64,000 bases of DNA. It comes from Panagrolaimus kolymaensis. Lineage: Eukaryota > Nematoda > Chromadorea > Rhabditida > Panagrolaimidae. Positions 1 to 11,836 of this stretch are shown one piece after another. Position 1 is the first letter of the stretch. The number at the start of each line of letters is the position of its first letter. Under the pieces are notes generated by a model that worked only from the letters and a program-made list of their open reading frames with translations, searched no databases and had not been told where the DNA came from. Made by a program: the position numbers and the translations under genes. The DNA is taken from positions 2,728,001 to 2,792,000 of the forward strand of contig JAJQJQ010000003.1 of NCBI GenBank assembly GCA_028622995.1. Reading direction: 5' to 3'.

Positions 1-3000
1 TCTTCAGTAAATTCATATTTGCTGTTGGTTCCAAATCCATGGAAAACATTACAAACAATTCCAAATATCGCACATTTGACAAATCGAGATCCACCTCCAG
101 CTAAACAAGTGGTGATATGCATTAAATTTGCAAGTTGAAGCTCAATATTTATATCGGGAGCATTGAATGTCATAACCAATAAAAATGCAAGCAATTTCGG
201 GAGATGTGAATCCAATGAAGATTGAAGTTCCGCCATAATTCGAGCGATAACAATATTTGAGAATGAAGATTGATGAATAACTAAAGCTTGGGTAATTTCC
301 GTTAAAAGCATTAAATTATGCGGTGATTGCAACATGTGACTCAAAAGGCTATTCAGAAGTTGCTCTTGTTTGCCTAATACTGGCCATACGGTGTTTATCA
401 TTAATGCGCTGAATGGAGTATGTTCAGATGTTGCAGAAAATAGCAATGAAAATACTTCAGTGAGTTGTTCTTCTTCAAATCTATCTAAAACTACCCAAGT
501 ATCTTTTAAAGCGGTAATGAGAACTGCTGCATTTGGATGATGAACAATTTTAGGCAAAAGAGAAAGAAGCAATGAAGGCTGTGATGAAACAAGGGAACCA
601 ATTACAGGAGTTAAAAATGCTGTGGAATTCGATGGTACAAAAACACATGGTGCTTCCTAGAAATTTTCATTTTTTAAACCAATACAAAAATAAAAACGGC
701 TTACTTGAAGTTGTGGAGTTACACCCAAATTTAAAGAGGTGCTTAAGGTATTTAACAGCCGGTAAGCAATGCATCGAACACTAACATCATTATCGACTAA
801 ATTAACCAAAGATAAAGTAATGACATCTTTATAATTTGCTTGAAGTTGAATGTGAGCATCAGCACATGCTGCTACACTATTCTTGGATCTCATTGTATAA
901 ATCATTTCGACTAATTCTCCAGCTTTTTCTAATCTCACCGAAATAATATGATTTTCACTGATAAGAAAAGTAATAGTTTCCGGGTTTATTAATTCAATTT
1001 GTTCAAATGCGGCGCATGGAAATATTTCGCATACTGTAATGGGGCGACCTCTCCATCGACATTCTCTCTCCAATTTTACAATGTTATCAATGAGCTTTAC
1101 AGAAACATCGGTTTCAGTGGCAGATAAAATTTTAGCTTTGTAAACATTAAATGGTTGAGTTGACATTTGTCGAAGTGTCATAGGCGGTAAACTATCGTAG
1201 TTGATTGAAACCGAAGAAAGATCGAAAAATACAGGGGACTAAAAAAACTTTGTAATTTAGTGATAAATTTCAAAGATTGAATTTTACCTTCGCAAAATGT
1301 GAATCATTAAGTTGAGTATAAACTTTTGGTGAACAAAAAAGAATTACAAATCTTTCAATAAAATTTAATACATGTGGTGGAAAAACTTTTGATAAATTTG
1401 ATGGATACTCGCAACATAGGCAATCAATTACAATAATAATTTTATTTTTTGTGCATTTTTCTTCAATTGTTTTTTTAACTACATCCAAATCAGGGGTTCT
1501 AAAAAAGTTTTTCAGTTATTAGTTTTAAAAATTAAAGTTTAAATTAGTTTACATTATCCTTCTTAAAACAAGAATATAAGTTTGTAATGCTGTTGTTTGA
1601 GTTTCCATATTTATTTGATAAAAAGCTGGAAGCGATGGATCACATGAATCACTTAAAGCAGATAATTGTCTGCTTGGTAATTGATCTTAAATTTTAGACC
1701 AACATTATTTTTACTTCAAGCAATAAGTTAGTTACCTGGTAATGCATGAAGCAAAGCATCAATTCTCGAACACAAATTAGTGTGAGTAGCCAAAAGCCGT
1801 AAATTTCTTACAATTTCACATCTGTTTGCCGAAAATAATTCATGAATATTTTGTAATAATGGCAAATTTATCGATGGTGAAACTGATGAATCTGCATCCA
1901 TCCAAGTTTCAGCTGACTCGTTTAAAGCCACGATCGAAAGGAAACTAAAAAAATTTAAATTAATAATTATAAAACTTATTTATCAAACTATAAATTTACT
2001 TTGCAACCGCATCAGCTTTTGAGTTCATTAATGGTTGAAAATGTACCATGCTGGCTTCTTTAGGATGAGTTGGTTGATTAACTGTTGCTTGTAAAATTTT
2101 TGAAATCAAAGTTAATCCTCGACTCATTGCTCTTGTTGGCCTTCGACTTAACATTTGATTTTCATATGGTGAAACAATAGCTGGATTAATAAATCGTAAA
2201 AACAAAATTTTCCCCAGAGCCGATAATCCACAATTAGGGAATCTTGAGTTTATTACATGATAAATGGCATGGCAAACGCTTTTGAGTTGATAAGGAAAAC
2301 GAGAATCAGAATTTAAAATTAAATCAAAAGCTAATTCGGTGACTTCAAGAGTAGAATCTACGCCACTTTCAACTGTGGCACCACTTCCAAACAATCTGTA
2401 AAAAAATAAATTTAGATAAAACTTAATAACAAAAAATTTTCTAACCTGTCTTGTTCAATTTCATAGACTTTATCAGGTTTCTTCAACATAAATTGGAATA
2501 ATGGCGATAAGGTTTCATAAAGATATGCATGTCCAAAAACTCTGAAGCAATATCCAATAATTTTGGTTGCTAATGAAGATCCTCGAAAAAGTGTCGATGG
2601 AGACATAACACATTCGGCTTCTCGATTTAACACAGTCCATAAAAGCTCACTTAATAAATGTCTTTCACTGAATGCAATTACGAGGACTCGGCTTAATTGA
2701 TCCTAAATTATTTTAATTAATTTAAACTTTAAAAAAATTAAAACTAACAATATTTTCATTTGGAAGCGAAGTTATTAGAGCATTGACTAGCGGCAAACCT
2801 CCATCATCAGAAATAAGGGTAATCAATTTGAGAAGTTCACATTGTTGAGCATTGACTTCAGAGAGAGTATTAGCACTACCCGAAGATTTTTGACTAAGCA
2901 CTCGACAAATTGCTTCCAATATCCATCTTCTAAGTTTAGGTTCACCCGTCCATGCAGTATCAATTAATCGAGAAATGCCCAATTCCAAATTGCTTCCAAC

Positions 3001-6000
3001 TAAATTTGCCACTGCAGTAAGGGCATAATCTTCAGTATTTGCAATTATTTCTGGACTAAATGGTGCTATGTTTTCTGTGGCAGGAGTTCCAACTCCAAGT
3101 CCAGTCTGTGGTGGATCCATATTAGTATTATGCATTGAAGAAGAATGAACAAGGGAAGTTGATGAAGCAAATGCATGGTTGAATGTATCCACAAGCAAAT
3201 TGAAAATTCTTAAACAAGCTATAAGAATCCGGAAAAAAAGAAATACATCAACCACAAACACTTATATAAAAAATCATAAAATATAAACATACCACGAAAA
3301 CAACAATAACACATTGACAAAAATGTTACTCAAAAAAAAGCAAGCTACACACTTACTTATTAAAGTTTAATGTTGATAATGTAATTGACATATTACCCAA
3401 TAGTTTGCTTAATGCCTGAAGGACTGCAACGATCGCATCGCTAAAAAGTTTTTATTTTATATTATTTTGATAATTAAATAAAGTTTTCTATTTTTAGCAA
3501 AAAACCGGATTAAAACGAGAGAGAATCTTTAAAGAACACCACCACCTCGATCGCCGTTTTCTTCTTCTTATCTTTGCGCTGTTTGCTTTATTTTTTTCTA
3601 TGCAAGACACCGGCATTTTTTATTATCGAATATATATGCAAAATGGTTTGGCACATCTGTTATTTGTTTATATTATAAAATGAATGTGGACACTTACTAT
3701 TTTAATTGAGAATTGGTATATCCGGGTAAAGCTGTTAAAGCATTAGAAAAATATTCAATAAGTCTTGATTGAATTTGTGTAGAAATTTTTTGTGCTGTGC
3801 TATTATCAATTATAAGTAAAATTAAACCAGAGAGTTTCTTTACCAAAGTTATGGCTTTATTTGTGGCTTGTCCGGGATTGCTGCTGCCACCACTTCCTCC
3901 ACTTTTTGTTGAAACTGTTTCAGCATGAGTTACAGGGTCGAGACGAACTCCGGGTTGTTCGCTGTGGGCAAGCAAAGCAGATATGATTTGAATTGTGGAT
4001 TCTGTTTTTAAGACGACTACAGCTCGACGGCTTAACATATTCTTAAGAATATAAATTATATGTTCCACAAATAATCCATTCGAAGTATGCTGAATTAATT
4101 GGACGCTGATTGTGTGGAGGATAAAATGATCCAAAGCGTAATCCATTTCAAAACTAATAAGCTCTTTAACATTCTTACACATAATATCTCTCATGCTTGC
4201 TGTTTCAGTTCTTAAAACTGAAAGCAATTTTCCAAGGTAACTTGTTACATGATTTTGTTCATTTGCATAAATTAAATGAGATAACGAGCATAAAAATCCA
4301 GATATATTTGCCCAAACATCCACCATACATTGTGTCATATCTGTGGTGGTACTTGAATATGCAGCAATTCGAGTAACATGTTCAATAAAATCAACATGAT
4401 CTTTACAACCAGAAACTAAATGATTTGTAAATAATTCCCATATTCGATATGATTCATGCCATGCTTCATTTAAAGCAGCATTTGTGTTGGGAAGAGTTCG
4501 TAAATGTTTATAAATGCTTTTTTGAAGAACGACTCTTCCAGCAGTAATAATATTAGAAGCAGATGATAAATGAGCAGATAAAGACGAAGCAAGATTGGGT
4601 GAAAGTTGAGCTGTGTGAACTGCATTTAATTCAAATAGGGATAAAGCGCAAAGGACCATATCAGAATCACAACTCCATAAATAAAGGAAACAAACAGCTT
4701 CAAATTTAATTAAGGATTGAGTTGTCATGGCATCAATATAATCTTCGTTAACTAGGTCGTAATGACGCTTAACAAATTCGATTCTAAAAAAACATGGTTT
4801 ACGAAAGCATAATTTTATATTTCCATACCTATATTGCATGATAGCTTTAATCCAAGTAATTACATGTTCAGCATTAGGAATTTGAAAATGTATAAGTTTT
4901 TGGCAAACGGAAAATAACATATGTGAGCCAACAGTAAAAAATGATTGCATGGCATGTCTTGGAGATAAATGATTCCAATGTAGGATAACTGAATGCAGAG
5001 CAAGTAAAGCTTGCATGGCTCCGGAATGAAGTTGAGGGTGATCGATAAGCAAAACAAGGGCTGATACAACACTATCAATACATCCTTCATCTTCTTTACC
5101 CTAAAAAAAATAAAGCTATTAATTTTGTCATATTTAAAATTATTATACCCTTTGTCTTATAAGCAACAATGGTTGACTGGTAATCAACTTCAATAAAGCT
5201 ATCAGCAATCTTTGATACGAACAACTTCCATCGCTTGTCATAGTTGTGCCATAACTTCTTTCAACTCGCAATTTTCCTGACATCTTCTGCCAATTCTTTA
5301 TTATTAAATAAGGATTAATAATTTGGAAGATTTACTCACCCGTGAAACACTTAAAGGTATATGTCCACTGGTTGCATTGATTGGATCGGTTTCCAAAACT
5401 TTTTCAATCACTGACATTAAAAGTGCTCGAAGTTGGTCTGATCGACTCATAATCATATCAATTTTTGGCCACCAATGCAAGCGAGGCTAAAACATATTAC
5501 TTATTTTAAAAATAAAAATAATGTTTACCTGTGTTGAAATGATGCACAAAGCCTCGACTAACACTAATTGAAGAACAGTTTGAGAAGAAGTGAGACAAAC
5601 TCGAAACATGTCATTGTCAAATTTGAGTCGAAAAAGACTAACAAAACAATCAACAAGAATTTTTCTATCCATTTCTCGTGGTCTGAACCCTGTCAGAAGA
5701 ACTGATTTAACGTGTTCAATCAGTGATTGAACTACAGTAAAAATAAAGAAATCTGAGAGAGTAACAAAAGTGGCACATTTGCAAAGATTAACTGCTGCAT
5801 GACAAGCATATTGTACTTGTCCAGACCATATAGGACGGGCAGTTGCAACATAACTTTGAACCACATTAACAATAGTTTCCAAAAATTGTCTCTAAAAATT
5901 ATATAATTTGCGTAAATAAATTTAAAAAGTTGTACCTTTGCAATGACGATAGCTGGCAAATTTAGTGAACTATTTTCGTTATCTTGTTGAGAATCAAGGG

Positions 6001-7090
6001 AACACTAAATTTTTATTCAATTTATATAGATTTTCTAAAGTTAAAAAAACTTACTAAACCAACTGGTGAAATTGCAATTAACATCATTTGAACGGGCCAA
6101 CAAATAGCTCGTCTTCGAATTTCATTGGTATTCATAGCCAAAAATAATGCATCACAAACTTCTGAAAAAATCAAAAACTCATCGCTAAGAAAATGAAAAA
6201 TGCTTGTTACCGGAAATTTGAGAATTGTATGTATGTTGAAGAGATGAAAACTGTGCGGGATTTCCTTCAATCCATTTCCATAAAACCGATTGAAGCATAT
6301 TACAAACTATTTCCAAATGTTCTTTTCTAACGGGCCAAAGTTGATTTGTCTAAAATCAAAAAGCATTTTAAAAAACTCTAAAAATTTTTTTTATACCAAA
6401 GTAATTATTTTAACAATATATTCAGATGAAAACATAACATTTGACATAATGTTAATATGAGCTAAAGCTAAATCATTTTGTTCTTCATCACATTCTTCAG
6501 CTTTTAAAGCTTGCAAGGCTCGTTCCAATCTTGATAGCATTAAACCAGAATGTAAAGCTCCAACGCGTGCCACAATTGCGATAGCTTTATTTCTAATTGG
6601 ACCGGATCGAGTACAGGAAATTAAAATCCACATTTCTTCCAAAACATTTTTCATGCAACATTCTCGTTCCACATTTCGGCCACTCGTCGGTTCAGCTTCA
6701 TTCAAACATTCCAATAAAGTTTCAAGAACTATCAATCTTGATTGTGAAAGGGCAACTTCAGAAGTCCATCGCTAAAAAAAGTCACTTAACGTTTCTCTTT
6801 TTCAAGATATAATAAACACATACACTTGAATTAACTCCCTTGAGAACCCTAACCAAAGCCAAAACAACCAAATGCAAATGATGCTTAGAGACATTAATTA
6901 TGCAAGTATGTGAAGTGTTTAATAATTGCCTTGTTTCTCTATCTATTGGCTTTCCTGTGTTTGTTGGTAGCTGATCTTGATATCGTTGAATCAACGAAGA
7001 AATCCATTCCACTGGTTTTTGCTTTTGAAACTGTGAAGATATCGAAGATGTAATTGGTCGATTAGAAATTGAAGGTAAAACAGATTGCAT
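1..7090 (-). CDS. NF1: Neurofibromin (NF1) Ras GTPase-activating protein, multi-exon, 3' end beyond the window
   Basis: Neurofibromin switches Ras off by stimulating GTP hydrolysis. Reading right to left: an N-terminus at 7090 containing PVEWISSLIQRYQDQLP (human PVEWVQAVVSRFDEQLP), helical repeat exons between 6.8 and 3.4 kb (a long one at 3697-5052 with an apparent 45-nt intron inside it at about 4783-4827), then the RasGAP domain from about 2702 to 1730. The GAP exon at 2446-2702 carries LFRGSSLATK, whose arginine (2583-2585) is the catalytic finger, and the next exon has FLRFINPAIVSP. The Sec14-like exon (about 1270-1500) and PH-like exon (about 657-1225) follow, and an open HEAT-type exon runs from about 646 off the left edge. 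The start is chosen by homology; a TTTTTAG acceptor lies 43 nt upstream. The only unclear junction is near 3210-3220, where keeping frame requires a TTTAAG acceptor. C. elegans lacks this gene. Identity is secure; individual exon edges are less so. Confidence 0.95.
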
Positions 7091-7133
7091 TTTTTTTTCT
7101 TTGGCTTTCCACTCTGATGTGTTTTTTATGCTC

Positions 7134-8729
7134 CTAAAAAGACAAATGAGATTATAGTTGCTTGCAAAATAATAATAAATGAGAAAACATTTATTTTACT
7201 CAAAAATATTCTTCTCGCACATGGCAACCAAACTCTTTTTTTTATGTTCGATTCGATTAATCAAAAAAATAAGAGATTGATGAAATAAATATAGTTAATA
7301 AATTGGTTGTAAAATCATAGAAAATTAGGCATATTCCTTTACAAATTACTCCACAAAAAATGCAATATTTTTTGAGCAAGTGATTAAAAAAGAAAAATGG
7401 AAAAAAACTCAACAAAAACAGAAATGCTACTAAAAAAATTTTAGTTATCCAAAAAAGTGGGCCAAATAAGTAAAAGGTTTAAAAGCTTGTTTCATTTTGT
7501 TAAAAATTTTCATCATTTGTAAGAGAATATAACCAAAAGAAAAATGAAATGAACTCAAATGAGAATAAGCAAAAAACGAGAAAAAAAGACTCTAAATAAA
7601 GCAACTCTATTCAGCTGTCATTGGCATTGCCTGCGCCGTGAACCAAAGAATTATTTTTTTCTTTTTTTACGGGAATGTGTGCCACATCTAACTCTCTTTT
7701 GCCTACTGAAGAAGAAACATCACAAGCTTTCAATCAACGACAGAGTATGTTTGTCTTTTTTTGGTTTTTTTTTTCAAGGCTGCTGCCTGCTTTCAACCCA
7801 TATAAGCGTTAAAAACGTGTAACAACAGCGACAAAAAAACGAAGTTGCTTTCAAGGTTTCTCACATGCAGCTTCTAGCTTCTTTTCTATATTTTAATGCA
7901 AAAAAAAGATACTCAAAAGAAATGAGATGAAAAAATGAGAATTTTTATTCTCACTTTTATTGAGATTGAAATATTTCGTAACTTAAGTAAGTAAAAACTT
8001 GAATGTGTGTGTTATTTATTTTCATGACATTTTACTTTCTTTGTAATCAAACCTTCTTTTTTTTTTTTAAGTAACAAAGAAGAGTGAGTATTGGTGTTGA
8101 AAAAAATTGGATTAACAAAAAAGCTCTCACGCTTCTGTCGTTGTCGTAAAAAAAATTGAAATCAAAAGAAAAGAAAATGGTATTATGGCAATTTTTCCCG
8201 CAAAACAATACCATCATCGTCCTCTTTTTCTTCCATCTGTTTTGAAGAAAAAGAAAAAACTGTCGTCGTCGTCGGCGGAAATATAAATGAAAGCTAGCCT
8301 AGCTTTTTAACTATCGTTAAATGATGATTGTAGTAGCACACTCAAATTCACATATTGTGAAAGATGCCATTGAATGTGGCTCTTAAAAAAATTGCACACA
8401 CATCTCTCTCGTGATTGATGCAACAAGCCTCAATAATAATAAAAAGAAGTTGTCGTTAATCATTTTGTGTTGCTGCTGCAATCTTTATTCCCGCCTTTCC
8501 ACAAATGATCCAAATATTCGCTCGTACGGTAAAACGAAGAAGATGAAGCAAGTGACTGATGACTAGAGGCAATCGACAAATTCTCACATGTTTTTGCGAG
8601 ATTAAAAAAATATACGGTACCAGATGTTGCGATTTTGAAAATTGACAAGTACGACTACGAATAACAACTTATCTCACTTTTTTGTTTTGAAAAAGTAGTT
8701 TTTAAGTATTTTTATATTTAAAAAAATAA
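7134..8729. other. Intergenic divergent promoter region between NF1 and the T-box gene
   Basis: About 1.6 kb between two divergently transcribed genes. It is A/T-rich with homopolymer runs and no reading frame that joins to a recognisable protein. It should hold both promoters, but I see no distinct core-promoter motif, repeat or RNA gene in it. Confidence 0.5.
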
Positions 8730-9929
8730 ATGTCTTCAATTAGTCGATTTTCTATTGAATATTTATTATCAGAAGAAGTGAAACCAGCGCTAAAAAGAAG
8801 TCGAAAAGATAGTGACAATAAAGAATCAAGACCATCAAAGGTATTAAAGTTAAATCAGTCAATTCCGCCTCAACTGAATTTTCAAGCTTCTAATTTTCAT
8901 CCTGCGATTCGAAATGTTACTGTAAATCTTGAAGGCTCAAATTTATGGAAACGATTTCATAACTTGGGAACAGAAATGATTGTAACGAAAAGTGGAAGGT
9001 AAACTCTGAAATTATTATTTATTTTTTTCAAGTCAATTTTTTTAGACGAATGTTTCCAACTTTACAAATTACTGTAAAAGGTCTTTTCCCCACTGCTTTA
9101 TACACATTCATGGTGGATTTTGAATGCGTTGATAATAAACGTTATCGTTACTCATTTCATCAATCGAAATGGATGGTAGCTGGGCCAGGTGATGCAGAAT
9201 TGCCTTCTCGTCTCCATGTTCATGGAGATTCTCCTTCTCCTGGTGAGCATTGGATGAAGCAGGTTATTGCATTTGATAAAATTAAACTCACTAATAATCA
9301 AATGGATCAAAATGGGCATGTAAGTTTAGTTTGTTAAAAATGCATTTAATTAATTACCAAAAATTTAAATTTAAAAAACAAATTAATGAAATTTGCTAGC
9401 TTTTTTAATTTCGAAAATTTTTGTTTGTGTTTTTAAACGAAAACTTTTTTAAGAAAAAATAAAGAATTTTGATTTTTGCGCTGAAAATAAAAAAACAAAA
9501 GTAATTCATTTGAGTTTACTGTAGCTTGTTCGCAAATAAACGCTTTTTTTAATGGCAAAATAAAATTATAAATATCAATATTACAGATAATTGTGAATTC
9601 CATGCACAGATATCAGCCAAACATTCATGTAATTGTAAGCGATTCAAATACTAATACTGATTACACATACAAGCGTACTTTTACTTTTCCTGAAACCACT
9701 TTCATGGCAGTTACAGCTTATCAAAATCATCGGGTAAGAAGAGAAAAACTTTAATTTTACAAAAATTTAATTTTGAAATTTTTTTTAGATTACTGAATTG
9801 AAAATTGAAAGCAACCCTTTTGCAAAAGGTTTTCGTGAATGTGAAATTGAAGAAATTCAAGCCCTTGCTGGGCTTCGTTTTCCACTTTCTCCATTTTTTC
9901 CTTTATTTAAAAATTGTTTTCAATCATAA
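8730..9929 (+). CDS. T-box transcription factor of the Tbx1/Tbx20 type, four exons, 276 aa
   Basis: Exons 8730-8998, 9046-9319, 9587-9733 and 9789-9929 join in frame to 276 residues. Almost the whole protein is a T-box DNA-binding domain (about residues 63-255), with signatures [64 protein letters not shown] and [22 protein letters not shown] and ITKSGRRMFPT-like wording recall Tbx20, whereas AYQNHRIT recalls Tbx1, so subfamily is uncertain. Residues 7-13 (FSIEYLL) fit the eh1 Groucho-binding consensus FxIxxIL, and Tbx20 has a similar N-terminal FSI. A basic patch (KRSRKDS) follows. The protein stops about 20 residues after the T-box, so the long C-terminal activation or repression region of vertebrate relatives is missing. 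It is expected to be a nuclear developmental repressor. Confidence 0.93.
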
Positions 9930-10074
9930 AAAAATAATAGCAAATTTAAAAAAATGTATTGAATATAATTATGATAACAAAATTTTATTTTTTATTTATT
10001 AATCAACCACTTTATTTGAGGAGATATTTAATATGGCATGGTTTCATTTCCGAAGATTCTTTTTTGGTGTTTTT

Positions 10075-10428
10075 TTAATATGGATATGCTGGGCGTACAT
10101 AATTATTATTTTTATTCCTTTTATTCATATCATTGATAATATTTTTTCGAGCATCCATAGCACCATTTAAAAGGCCAGGTCGAGTGCCAGCATTGGATAA
10201 AAGGTTAGAACCTGCTGCAATAATGGGAATAAACGGAAGTATGGCTGGAGGAAAACGCTATAATTTTTTTAATGTAATTTACACATGTTAAATATTTTCT
10301 TTTTCAAAACATACTTTTGTACGTATTTTAATATTTAAATTATCGTTAAAAATAGCTGTATTTAATTTAGCAAAAGTTAAATTAAATAGTAAAGTACAAA
10401 TCCAAAAATACAATACAAAATTTTTCAT
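10075..10428 (-). CDS. Small secreted peptide precursor, 98 aa, two exons, family not recognised
   Basis: Exon 1 (10428-10315) encodes a clear signal peptide, MKNFVLYFWICTLLFNLTFA, followed by a short asparagine-rich segment. A 57-nt intron (GTATG...TTATAG) joins exactly at a Lys-Arg pair to exon 2 (10257-10075), which encodes FPPAILPFIPIIAAGSNLL, then a Gly/Arg/Asn-rich tail ending YVRPAYPY. There are no cysteines after the signal. The Lys-Arg at residues 38-39 is a plausible proprotein-convertase site that would release a 59-residue product starting FPPAIL. A TATCAG acceptor lies 6 nt upstream of the ATG. It converges on the T-box gene, with stops about 145 bp apart. Each exon is short and it has no homologue I recognise; the signal peptide, consensus splice sites and continuous frame support it. 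It could be a neuropeptide-like or other secreted factor. Confidence 0.6.
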
Positions 10429-10780
10429 TTTTTACTGATAGTTAATTTGTTTTGTTGCAATTGGTCACTCGCTAGAATATTTTATACCAAAAAATTTCAA
10501 GAGCTTTTTGCTTTTTTTGGTTAATTTTCTTTTACTTATAACTCTTCAAAAATGGTTTTACCTTCATTCTTCTTTTAAGAAAAACGCAAAAAAACAGTTT
10601 AGTATGGTTGTAATATAGCGAAGTTAAAAAATAAAAATTAAGAGTCACGTCATCTTGAGTGGTTTATTTTATAGAAAAAAGTTTGCTCTCATAACTATGT
10701 ACAAAGACTTTATTTTATTTTTTTAAACCATTCAAAACGTATAAAATACATTAATACAAAAATAAGTTAGCTTTATACAA

Positions 10781-11505
10781 TTATGAACTGCTACCTGTAT
10801 TGCCAAAGTATAATTTACGAAGAGTCTGATTTTCAGTCATTAATTGAGCGATTATCTAAACAATAGTAAATAAAAAATATATGATAAAGCAAGTATGGGA
10901 AAATATTGGTTACCTCACGATTATGCCTATTTTCTTCTGCACCATGATCAATACATTCTTGAACTAATTTTGCCATTTTAATAACACGTTCATCATCCGT
11001 TTGGGGCTTCTAAAACAAAAACATTTTCAAACACAAATAAAATATATTAGAATTTACCGCTGATTGCAAAGTTGTTAATAAATCCATCATTTTATCGCTT
11101 CTTCTAAAATTAACAATTATTTCCCGATGTTTTGCCATCATCATTTCCATTCCATGCTCCATTTCTTGTATAGCATATTCCATTTGGCGATTTTCTTCTT
11201 GTAAAGCTTGAATTTGTCGGCTTTCATGTTGAAGACTTGCAACAAGATTGGCTCTACCTTCGGGGGCATGAAAAGCATTAACTGAACTAACTTCTTGGTT
11301 ATACTAAAAGGAAACTTCTCTTAACTTTATATTCTCAAAATAAAAATTAAAAGCTGACTTCTTTCATTACAGCAAGTTTATCTGTCACAACATTTCCCTG
11401 AGTAAGCAACCATTCAGCCACTTCATTTTTACTTTTTAACCCTTCAACAAGGCTTTGAACATCCTTAAGCATATCTTCCATAACAAGCTGTCCTCTACTT
11501 GCCAT
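10781..11505 (-). CDS. FGFR1OP2: FGFR1OP2/SIKE family coiled-coil protein (STRIPAK complex component), 187 aa
   Basis: Four exons (11505-11359, 11303-11058, 11009-10914, 10855-10781) with phase-0 introns give 187 residues. The N-terminal helix (DMLKDVQSLVEGLKSKNEVAEWLL), the coiled coil QHESRQIQALQEENRQMEYA and the IIVNFRR segment align with human FGFR1OP2 and SIKE (QQENRQIRELQQENKELR, KYREQMFRL). A second predicted coiled coil, HNREIIAQLMTENQTLRKL, closes the protein and matches the family's C-terminal QLEQENKGLREIL. Members are cytosolic and attach to the striatin-PP2A (STRIPAK) complex, where SIKE links it to Hippo-type kinases. It is somewhat shorter than the human proteins (207-253 aa). 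A TCTTTAG acceptor sits 38 nt before the ATG. It is divergent from the DENND1 gene, 331 bp away. Confidence 0.85.
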
Positions 11506-11836
11506 GATTAATTTTTATAAAAAATAATATATAAATAAGCCAACTAAAGATTGAATTAATGGAAGAAGACCAGCTCACATCCGTTGCGATGGCTGGCTTA
11601 TATTTATATAAGCAAAGTGCACCAATCAATCGCGTTAGGACTTCCATTTATAAAAAATCTATGCAGCTGTCTGGTCTTTTTTTGAAGAATAAATTCCGTT
11701 ATGTTTATCCAATATTTGTAAACATTGAATAATAACAATTTGGAGTATTTTTTCTAATATCTTATGTTAAGATAGTTAATAATCGATATATTCTATTTTA
11801 AAGCATTTATTAATCTCTGCATTTTCATATGGAATT
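11506..11836. promoter_or_regulatory. Compact bidirectional promoter with a TATATAAG box
   Basis: The 331 bp between the SIKE-like gene (minus) and DENND1 (plus) must serve both. TATATAAG on the plus strand at 11605-11612 is a good TATA box and would place initiation of DENND1 near 11635-11645. A CCAAT sequence lies just downstream at about 11622. The assignment to DENND1 rests on orientation only. Confidence 0.4.
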
